This document shows positions 18,461 through 24,501 of a stretch of 33,805 nt of DNA, piece after piece. The notes under the pieces are model-generated. The model worked only from the letters and a program-made list of their open reading frames with translations, had not been told where the DNA came from and did no database searches. The number at the start of each line of letters is the position of its first letter. The first letter of the stretch is position 1. A program made the translations under genes and the position numbers. Source of the stretch: Candidatus Binatia bacterium (GTDB taxonomy: Bacteria > Desulfobacterota > Binatia > Bin18); assembly GCA_022824615.1 (NCBI GenBank), contig JAJDZM010000199.1, positions 1 through 33,805 of the forward strand. The letters are read 5' to 3'.

Positions 18461-18487
18461 AGGAGACTCCTCGGAGGAGGTATCTCT

Positions 18488-19882
18488 ATGCTGGACGAAA
18501 CGACCCACCGCCTGGATATTGCAAACGGCTCCTCTATTGCCGTCACGCCCGAATCCTCCGCTCCACGCTTCAAGGTGTACAATGAGCGCCACCTCGACCA
18601 GATTCCGCAACTGCAACGCTTATCTGATGAGCAACGTTTTCAGATGCGGGTTGTCGCCACTGTCCTGCCCTTTCGCATTAATCCGTACGTCATCGAGAAT
18701 CTCATTGATTGGGACAATATCCCCGCCGACCCCATGTTCCAGTTGACTTTTCCGCAGCCGGGCATGTTGCAGCCGGAAGACTTTGAGCACATGGCTGACC
18801 TGCTCAGGAAAGGGGCGGATCGAATCGCGGTCAAAGCCGCCGCGGACGAGATTCGTATTCGGCTGAACCCACATCCCGCCGGCCAACAGCAGATGAATGT
18901 CCCGCACATGGACGGCGAATCGCTGCCCGGCATGCAGCATAAGTATCGCGAAACCGTCCTCTTTTTCCCGAGCCAGGGCCAGACGTGTCATACCTATTGC
19001 ACCTTCTGCTTTCGCTGGGCGCAGTTCGTGGGCATTCAGGAACTGCGGTTTAATTCCAACGACGCCGGTCAGCTGCATGGCTATCTGGCCTCACAGCCGC
19101 AGGTGAGTGATCTGCTCATGACCGGCGGAGACCCGATGGTCATGAAGACCCACCACTTGGCTGAATACCTGCGTCCTTTGATCCAACCGGAGTTCGAGCA
19201 CGTACAAACTATTCGGATCGGCACGAAGGCGCTGACCTACTGGCCCTTCCGTTTTACGAGCGATGCGGATGCCGACGACCTCATGCGTCTGTGTGAACAG
19301 CTTGTCGCCGCCGGTAAACACGTGGCGTTCATGGCGCACTATAACCACTGGAGAGAATTGGAACAGCCACAGGTCCGTGAGGCGATTCGGCGTCTGCGCT
19401 CGACCGGCGCGGTCATCCGCGGTCAGGGGCCGCTGCTGGCCCATATCAACGATAACGCCGCGGTGTGGACCCGGATGTGGCGGACACAGGTCCGCTTGGG
19501 CATCATTCCGTACTATATGTTTGTTGAACGCGATACCGGGGCGCGGCACTATTTTGAGGTGCCGCTGGCGCGGGCCTGGGAGATTTACCGTGAGGCCATT
19601 TCACAGGTCTCCGGCCTGGCGCGTACCGCCCGTGGTCCGTCGATGAGTGCGGGGCCGGGCAAGGTCGAGGTGCAGGGTATCACCGAAATAAACGGTGAAA
19701 AGGTTTTTGTCCTGCGCTTTATCCAGGGGCGTAATGCCGATTGGGTCCAACGACCGTTCTTTGCCAAGTTTGACCCCAGCGTGACCTGGCTCGATCACCT
19801 CAAACCTGCCGGCGGGGAATCCCAGTTTTTCTTTGAGCCCGAATACCAGGCCATACAGGCGCAGGCTTCAGTCGGACACTGA
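18488..19882 (+). CDS. KamA-family radical SAM protein (lysine 2,3-aminomutase-like)
   Basis: Predicted 464-aa enzyme. ATG 18488 is chosen over the track's GTG 18452 because GGAGGAGG lies 7 bases upstream. Radical SAM cluster cysteines are Cys167, Cys171 and Cys174 in CHTYCTFC, followed by an MTGGDPM glycine/acidic motif that contacts SAM. The C-terminus carries SMSAGPGKVEV, whose Lys is in the place of the PLP-binding lysine of lysine 2,3-aminomutase. The loop after the cluster reads FRWAQFVG instead of the TRRRF-like basic run of true lysine aminomutases, so a different substrate is likely. The family includes EpmB and various amino-acid 2,3-aminomutases, and some members lack a known reaction. 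No SAM-dependent partner, EF-P or poly-amino-acid biosynthetic gene is adjacent. It converges on the zinc-ribbon gene with a 2-base gap. Confidence 0.85.
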   Translation: MLDETTHRLDIANGSSIAVTPESSAPRFKVYNERHLDQIPQLQRLSDEQRFQMRVVATVLPFRINPYVIENLIDWDNIPADPMFQLTFPQPGMLQPEDFEHMADLLRKGADRIAVKAAADEIRIRLNPHPAGQQQMNVPHMDGESLPGMQHKYRETVLFFPSQGQTCHTYCTFCFRWAQFVGIQELRFNSNDAGQLHGYLASQPQVSDLLMTGGDPMVMKTHHLAEYLRPLIQPEFEHVQTIRIGTKALTYWPFRFTSDADADDLMRLCEQLVAAGKHVAFMAHYNHWRELEQPQVREAIRRLRSTGAVIRGQGPLLAHINDNAAVWTRMWRTQVRLGIIPYYMFVERDTGARHYFEVPLARAWEIYREAISQVSGLARTARGPSMSAGPGKVEVQGITEINGEKVFVLRFIQGRNADWVQRPFFAKFDPSVTWLDHLKPAGGESQFFFEPEYQAIQAQASVGH

Positions 19883-19884
19883 GG

Positions 19885-20106
19885 CTATTCGCGAGGTTTG
19901 AGCATCCGAATACGCCGCACCGGCGGATGGCCGGGGGTGTCGTCAATAAAGGTGAGGTGCTCCGCCTCGCACGCGGGACAGATAATCAGCGTCCCGTATG
20001 TGTCGTCTTCAACCATGGGCGGCCACTTGCCGTCCGCCGGCTCTCCGTAGTTGCTCATTTGGTAGAGTTCGTCGGCACACATCAGACAGTATTGGGCTTT
20101 TGCCAT
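19885..20106 (-). CDS. Small zinc-ribbon-like protein (73 aa)
   Basis: Predicted 73-aa cytosolic protein. The track's longer ORF starts at 20184, but ATG 20106 has a good ribosome site (AAAAGGAGTCAGCCG) and the first metal ligand follows at once. Two CxxC knuckles (YCLMCADE near residue 7 and ICPACEAEH near residue 46) suggest one structural zinc. Between them is an acidic, aromatic stretch. No nucleic-acid-binding residues are obvious and I do not recognise a named family. It is divergent from the DUF3237 gene (92-bp gap), so the two could share a regulatory region. Confidence 0.72.
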   Translation of the reverse strand: MAKAQYCLMCADELYQMSNYGEPADGKWPPMVEDDTYGTLIICPACEAEHLTFIDDTPGHPPVRRIRMLKPRE

Positions 20107-20198
20107 CGGCTGACTCCTTTTCCTTTGTCTTGACGCTCCGGGGAGGACGGGGTAGGTCTTCTCTTGTCCATTCGCCGCTGCCACAACAAGGAGATGAC

Positions 20199-20663
20199 AT
20201 GTTCGAGTATACTATGGAGCACCTCTTTTCCTATACCGCCACCCTGGAGATGCCGCCTGAAACAATAGGGCCGGTGCCCGGCGGTGCTCGGGCCAATGTC
20301 TACATCACGGGCGGCGCAGTTGAGGGTCCCAAACTGCAAGGCTGGCTGCGCCCGGTTGGCGCGGACTGGCTGACCGTCCGACCCGATGGAGTGGCGTATC
20401 TCGATGTACGGGCGACTGTTGAGGCGAACGACGGTGCGCTGATCTATGTGACCTATAATGGGGTGTTGGATTTGGGTGCGGACGGCTATCAGAAATTTTT
20501 GGACGGTGCGCTTCCGCCGAGCGGAACGCCGATTCGGACGAATCCCTGGTGTCAGACCGCCCACCCTGACTATCTCTGGATGAACCGTTGCCTGTGTGTT
20601 GGGATCGGAGAAGCGTATCTGGAACGGGGCGCAGTGTGCTACGACGTGTATGCCGTACGCTAG
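20199..20663 (+). CDS. DUF3237 domain-containing protein
   Basis: Predicted 154-aa protein matching the DUF3237 family in length and pattern: LFSYTATLEMPPETIGPVPG at the start, GGxVEGPKLQGWLRPVGADW in the middle, and a closing YDVYAVR. The family is a small all-beta, lipocalin/allene-oxide-cyclase-like barrel of unknown function, often near redox or ester-metabolism genes. Start ATG 20199 follows ACAAGGAGATGAC. The frame is open upstream to 19998 but that part lacks family features. The selenocysteine-type peroxiredoxin begins 11 bp downstream, so the two are probably cotranscribed. Confidence 0.85.
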   Translation: MFEYTMEHLFSYTATLEMPPETIGPVPGGARANVYITGGAVEGPKLQGWLRPVGADWLTVRPDGVAYLDVRATVEANDGALIYVTYNGVLDLGADGYQKFLDGALPPSGTPIRTNPWCQTAHPDYLWMNRCLCVGIGEAYLERGAVCYDVYAVR

Positions 20664-20674
20664 GGGTAGGGTGG

Positions 20675-21229
20675 ATGAGAATGGGTATGAGTAAATCGAA
20701 CTGTAATTGGTACGTAGTCCTCGTCGCCGGTCTGCTGCTGTGGGGTCGTCCCGTTGGTGCCGCGGTTGAGGTCGGGAGTCCCGCGCCCGCCTTCTGTTTG
20801 CCCGCACAGGACGGTGAGACGGTCTGTCTCTCGGAGTTTGCGGGCAAACGGAATGTCCTGCTGCTGTTTTATATTTTGGACTTTACCCCAGGCTGAACCC
20901 TTCAGCTATCGACCGGGCAGGATGCTCGGCAGGAAAAGCAACTCGACGCGGTGGTCCTGGGAATCAGTACGAATCACACGGCTTCCCAGCGCATATTTCG
21001 CGAACAACTGGCCCTCAGCTATCCGTTGTTGAGCGCGTTTGACGCCCCCGAGGTAGTTGAAAACTATGTAGGCTGGCTGGACCGGGAAAAGCGGCTCAGC
21101 CAGAGGGCCTATGTGCTGATTGATACGGACGGGATCGTGCGCTTTGTCCGAGTCATGCAGAACCCCGGAGAGGTCCTTCCGGTCAGCGAGCTGGAGGCTG
21201 AGCTGGCCAAGCTCAAATCGGCCCGGTAA
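20675..21229 (+). CDS. Peroxiredoxin (AhpC/TSA, Bcp-like), probable selenoprotein with in-frame TGA at the catalytic position
   Basis: The track shows two ORFs (20588-20896 and 20951-21229). They are in the same frame, separated only by TGA 20894-20896. Read through, they give one 184-aa thioredoxin-fold peroxiredoxin: signal peptide (residues about 5-32, VVLVAGLLLWGRPVGAA), GSPAPAFCLPAQDG, LLLFYILDFTPG-U-TLQL, then LDAVVLGIST and SYPLLSAF typical of AhpC/TSA. The TGA codon (residue 74) replaces the peroxidatic Cys of the TPGCT motif. That is where known selenocysteine peroxiredoxins carry Sec. No frameshift is needed and codons on both sides look normal. There is no Cys after the active site, so it would be a 1-Sec type that needs an external reductant. 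Start ATG 20675 has GGGGTAGGG upstream; ATG 20681 or 20687 are alternatives. A pseudogene or base error is the competing explanation. Confidence 0.82.
20913..20929 (+). promoter_or_regulatory. SECIS-like hairpin downstream of the in-frame TGA
   Basis: CCGGGC (20913-20918), loop AGGAT (20919-20923), GCTCGG (20924-20929): six base pairs including one G-U. The apical loop begins 22 bases after the TGA and carries GG. Bacterial SECIS elements bind SelB and place a short hairpin with a G-containing loop roughly 16-37 bases after UGA, as in E. coli fdhF (AGGUCU loop). The stem is short and was not tested by folding. Confidence 0.55.
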
Positions 21230-21308
21230 TACGTGCCTGCTTGCGCTTTGAGAGCGAGGGATGAATAATGAGCGGCCAAGAGTGAGGACGGCAAAAGGGG
21301 GTCCGATA

Positions 21309-22028
21309 ATGCAGGCGCGTGTCCTCTGGTTTCCAGTTATTATGGCCGGTGTTCTGATCGCCGGTCTCTGGACCTCGCCGCGTCTCATCCAGGCGCAGAG
21401 CGCTCCGGCTGATGCGGGCCAGCATCCTCAGCAGGTTGGCGCCCCACAAGTGCTGGAAATTCCTGTTCAGAGCAGCCTGAGCCAACCGGCCGCCCCGGTC
21501 AAACCCTCAGCGTCTGATTTCAGAGAATTGCAGCCGCACGAAGACTGGTCTTCCGCTGCAACGGACGGTCAATTCCCGGAATGGCCCGACCCGTCTGTGG
21601 CTGAGTCCAAACGAACCTATCTCGGCGTCCTGTATGCCACAGCCGAGGAGGGACCGGAGGGCGTCCTGGTCTTAAGCGTGATTGAGGGCAGTCCGGCGCA
21701 TCGTTCCGGTTTCGAAGGTGTGAATGCGCCCACGCAGCACAACCGGAATGATTTAGTGAAGAAGGCCGCCATCATTGCGCTGGCCATGTCACCGGCCGGT
21801 CCGTTTGTCATGCCGCTTGTTGCCGCGCACGATCATCTCACGCGGGAGCGTCATCCTGCCGGCGATCTGATTGTCGCGATCGAGAACACTCCGGTTCGGA
21901 CCGCCCAGGACTTTACCGAAATCATGCAGCGCTACAGCCCCGGAGATCAGGTCGCCTTTTCCGTCCTGCGCAGGAACCAGCCCCTCCAAATCCCGGTGAC
22001 GCTCGAAGAAGAACCGCTGGGGCCGTAA
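21309..22028 (+). CDS. Exported PDZ-domain protein
   Basis: Predicted 239-aa protein. ATG 21309 is favoured over 21261 because AAAAGGGGG lies about 7 bases upstream and a signal peptide then starts at once (residues 1-30, VLWFPVIMAGVLIAGLW, ending near LIQAQS). A low-complexity Pro/Gln/Ala linker (30-85) follows. A single PDZ domain runs from about residue 100 to the end: TYLGVLYA, VLVLSVIEGSPAHRSGF, then GDLIVAIENTPVRTAQDF and a final VAFSVLRRNQPLQIPVTL. The PDZ is interrupted by a roughly 40-residue insertion with a hydrophobic stretch (AAIIALAMSPAGPFVMPLVA). No protease domain is present, so it is likely a periplasmic scaffold or accessory factor. It lies 79 bp after the peroxiredoxin. Confidence 0.78.
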   Translation: MQARVLWFPVIMAGVLIAGLWTSPRLIQAQSAPADAGQHPQQVGAPQVLEIPVQSSLSQPAAPVKPSASDFRELQPHEDWSSAATDGQFPEWPDPSVAESKRTYLGVLYATAEEGPEGVLVLSVIEGSPAHRSGFEGVNAPTQHNRNDLVKKAAIIALAMSPAGPFVMPLVAAHDHLTRERHPAGDLIVAIENTPVRTAQDFTEIMQRYSPGDQVAFSVLRRNQPLQIPVTLEEEPLGP

Positions 22029-22073
22029 ATCCGCCCTTATAGGCAGTATGGGATTTGAGATTGTGAAGGCCGT

Positions 22074-22200
22074 GTAGGGGCGGCGTTGTCGAGGGTGTGG
22101 GTCATAGATTATTCGCGGTAGGGGCAACCCTTGTGGTTGCCCGGCTTGGAAGGTTGACCCTATGTGCCATGCCCTAGGCGGCCACAAGGGCCGCCCCTAC
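22074..22200. repeat. 127-bp structured intergenic repeat with terminal inverted repeats
   Basis: GTAGGGGCGGC at 22074-22084 is the exact inverse of GCCGCCCCTAC at 22190-22200. Inside is GGGCAACC-CTTGT-GGTTGCCC (22122-22142), the same hairpin family as at 15447-15468, and GGCGGCC-ACAAG-GGCCGCC close to the right end. It fills the gap between the convergent PDZ and folD genes, and its right end includes the TAG stop of folD (22197-22199). It may work as a bidirectional terminator. It resembles non-autonomous mobile palindromes. Confidence 0.7.
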
Positions 22201-23075
22201 TGAGTTCCGGACAGATGTCCGACCTGGGTACGGAAGGCGTTGACGGTATTGTTCATGAGCATCGACACCGTCACCGGTCCGACACCGCCCGGAACCGGCG
22301 TAATAAATGCGGCGCGTTCCTTGGCCGTATCAAATTCCACATCGCCAACGAGGCGTGAGCCCACCTGATTGATGCCAACATCGATCACGGTTGCCCCAGG
22401 ACGGACCCAGTCGCCCTTGATCAACCCGGGAGAACCGACGGCCACAACGAGGACCTCTGCCCGACGCACATGCTCGGCTAACAGCCCCCGCTGAGCGGTC
22501 GCGATATGGCAGATGGTCACCGTGGCTAAGCGATCGACCAGCATCAGGCTGAGCGGCTTGCCCACAAGGTCGCTGTGTCCGACAATAACCGCCTCTTTCC
22601 CCTCCATGTCGATCCCGGTTGCGTCCAAAAGGCGCATGACGGCGAGGGCGGTACAAGAGCCAATACGTATCTCTCCAGTGACGGCGGCCCCGACATTTTC
22701 CGGATGGGTGCCGTCCACATCTTTTTGTGGGGCAATCTGGTTGACCAGGACTGAGCGGCGTACATGCTCAGGCAGGGGGAGCTGAATGATCACGCCGGTG
22801 ACTTCAGGGTCCTGGTTCAGCTGCTCCAAACGACGCAGCACCTCAGCCTCTTGGGCATTATCCGGGAGATGGTACCAGCGATACTCAATCCCCAACCCCC
22901 GGGCAATCCGATTCATGGATCGAATATAGACTTCGATAGCCGGGTTCGAGCCGATATAAATACTGACCAGAACGGGTCTTCGTCCTGTGCGCTGGATCAA
23001 CCCCGAGATTTCCGCTTCAAGTTCCGTGTACACTGACTGGGCAATGACCCTGCCTTTGACGATCTGGGCACCCAT
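22197..23075 (-). CDS. folD: FolD-like methylenetetrahydrofolate dehydrogenase/cyclohydrolase, variant active site
   Basis: Predicted 292-aa protein covering the full FolD length: N-terminal catalytic domain (QIVKGRVIAQSVY, IIQLPLPEH, KDVDGTHPENVG) and C-terminal Rossmann domain (VIVGHSDLVGKPLSLML, VIDVGINQ, ITPVPGGVGPVTVSML). Normal FolD interconverts 5,10-methylene-, methenyl- and 10-formyl-tetrahydrofolate in the cytosol. Here the catalytic YxxxK motif reads YIRSM, so the essential Lys (Lys54 in E. coli) is Met. The PCTP motif is SCTA, and GxSNxVGxP is GHSDLVGKP. The conserved Gln and Asp of QLPLP and KDVDG remain. Cyclohydrolase activity is therefore doubtful. It may be dehydrogenase-only or have another role; a canonical folD may exist elsewhere. 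The TAG stop lies inside the neighbouring repeat. No strong ribosome site is seen. Confidence 0.85.
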   Translation of the reverse strand: MGAQIVKGRVIAQSVYTELEAEISGLIQRTGRRPVLVSIYIGSNPAIEVYIRSMNRIARGLGIEYRWYHLPDNAQEAEVLRRLEQLNQDPEVTGVIIQLPLPEHVRRSVLVNQIAPQKDVDGTHPENVGAAVTGEIRIGSCTALAVMRLLDATGIDMEGKEAVIVGHSDLVGKPLSLMLVDRLATVTICHIATAQRGLLAEHVRRAEVLVVAVGSPGLIKGDWVRPGATVIDVGINQVGSRLVGDVEFDTAKERAAFITPVPGGVGPVTVSMLMNNTVNAFRTQVGHLSGTQ

Positions 23076-23169
23076 GCGGAGACGGTATCATCTGACACAA
23101 ACGGGCGGAAGCGGGCCGCCTAGCTCATTCATCGATTTCGTGATAGGCGAGGGGCGGAAAAGGTGGCGT

Positions 23170-23340
23170 ATGAAAACATTTTTCGAGCGGTTTGTGGATG
23201 AGGTCGTCCGCAAGAGAGATGCCGGAGAAATCGACGAGGAAAAGGCCCGGCAATGGATAGCCGAGGTCCAGCAGCGGCTGGAGGAACACGCCGAACAGCA
23301 CCCCAACGCCCCCATTGTCCAAATGCCGGTGAAACACTAG
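23170..23340 (+). CDS. Small hypothetical protein (56 aa) upstream of ispG
   Basis: A 56-aa ORF from ATG 23170, with AAAAGGTGG just upstream. The track gives a longer ORF from 22987 that overlaps folD and is unlikely. The protein is highly charged and mostly helical (VDEVVRKRDAGEIDEEKARQ, then VQQRLEEHAEQH), with no membrane segment. I do not recognise a family. It ends 21 bases before the ispG ATG, so it is probably cotranscribed with ispG; its gap to the divergent folD start is 94 bp. Confidence 0.6.
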   Translation: MKTFFERFVDEVVRKRDAGEIDEEKARQWIAEVQQRLEEHAEQHPNAPIVQMPVKH

Positions 23341-23361
23341 ACCTCAGAAGTGGTTGAAAGC

Positions 23362-24495
23362 ATGTCGGAAAGAAAACCTACTCGCGCAGTCCAGGTTGGC
23401 AAAGTCCAGGTTGGGGCGGGCGCACCCATCGTCGTGCAGAGTATGTGTGCGACCAAAACAACGGACATCGATGCCACCGTGGCTCAGGTGCATCAACTCG
23501 AAGAGGCCGGAGCGGGTATTGTCCGGATTGCGGTGGACAATCCCAAAGAGGCCGCGGCCCTCAAAGAGATCCGTAGCCAGACCACAGCAACTCTCTCCGT
23601 CGATCTCCAGGAGAACTATAAGGTCGCCAACCAGGTCGCACCCCATGTTGATAAGATCCGCTACAATCCCGGTCATCTGCACCATATTGAAAAGCGCAAA
23701 ACCATTCCGGAAAAGGTGGCCTGGCTGGTTGATGTCGCCCGGGAGCATGATGTCGCCATCCGCATTGGTGTCAACTGCGGTTCGGTGGCCCCTGCGTTTC
23801 TTGAAAAATATCCCGGTGATCAGATGGAAGCCCTGGTCCAATCGACCCTGTATCACTGCCAGCTTATGGAAGACCTGCAATACGAGCGCTTCGTTGTGTC
23901 GCTCAAGGATTCCGACCCGGCCAAGGTTGTCGAGGCCAACACGCGGTTTTCCCAAGCGCGACCGGATGTGCCGCTTCATCTGGGCGTGACCGAAGCCGGC
24001 CTGCCGCCGGACGGGGTGATCAAGAGCCGGATTGCTTTTGAGAAGCTGTTGGCCAATGGTGTGGGCGACACGATTCGCGTGTCCCTGACCCTGCCCAATG
24101 AGCGCAAACACGAGGAAGTCAGCGCCGGCTTCTCCATTCTCAACGACACGCAGAACGGCCGTTTCATCTCAGTCCCCGACTTCGGAAAGGGCCTGAATAT
24201 CATCTCCTGCCCAAGCTGCTCGCGGGTTGAAAATGAGAAATTCGTCGAGCTGGCACAGGAGGTCAAGGCCATGTCCGCCTACGCCAAGCAGCACGACATC
24301 ACCATTGCCGTCATGGGCTGCCGGGTCAACGGTCCCGGAGAAACCGATGATGCGGACCTGGGGCTGTGGTGTGGACCGACAACGGTGAATCTCAAGAAGA
24401 AGAGCGTCAAGCTCGGTCACTTCAAGTACGACGTTGTTCTGGACCGCCTCAAGGACGAAATTGACCAGTTGATTGCCGAGCGTCGCTCGGTATAG
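23362..24495 (+). CDS. ispG: (E)-4-hydroxy-3-methylbut-2-enyl-diphosphate synthase IspG
   Basis: Predicted 377 aa (381 if GTG 23350 is used). Cytosolic [4Fe-4S] enzyme of the MEP isoprenoid pathway, converting methylerythritol cyclodiphosphate to HMBPP. The N-terminal TIM barrel shows [31 protein letters not shown] and RIGVNCGS. The C-terminal cluster domain carries Cys283 and Cys286 (SCPSCSR) and Cys320 ([10 protein letters not shown]), with the conserved Glu after it. Length matches the short bacterial form without the plant insertion. The bacterial form draws electrons from flavodoxin or ferredoxin. ATG 23362 has a weak GAAAG site. The gene converges on the spermidine-synthase-like gene with a 6-base gap. 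Its presence indicates isoprenoids are made by the MEP route. Confidence 0.95.
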   Translation: MSERKPTRAVQVGKVQVGAGAPIVVQSMCATKTTDIDATVAQVHQLEEAGAGIVRIAVDNPKEAAALKEIRSQTTATLSVDLQENYKVANQVAPHVDKIRYNPGHLHHIEKRKTIPEKVAWLVDVAREHDVAIRIGVNCGSVAPAFLEKYPGDQMEALVQSTLYHCQLMEDLQYERFVVSLKDSDPAKVVEANTRFSQARPDVPLHLGVTEAGLPPDGVIKSRIAFEKLLANGVGDTIRVSLTLPNERKHEEVSAGFSILNDTQNGRFISVPDFGKGLNIISCPSCSRVENEKFVELAQEVKAMSAYAKQHDITIAVMGCRVNGPGETDDADLGLWCGPTTVNLKKKSVKLGHFKYDVVLDRLKDEIDQLIAERRSV

Positions 24496-24501
24496 TCGCG
24501 C

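Noticed and set aside
18460-18480. Possible alternative hairpins hiding the GGAGGAGG ribosome site of the kamA-like gene
   Set aside because: CCTC can pair on either side, but stems are only 4 bp in a low-complexity purine/pyrimidine tract; too weak to call a switch.
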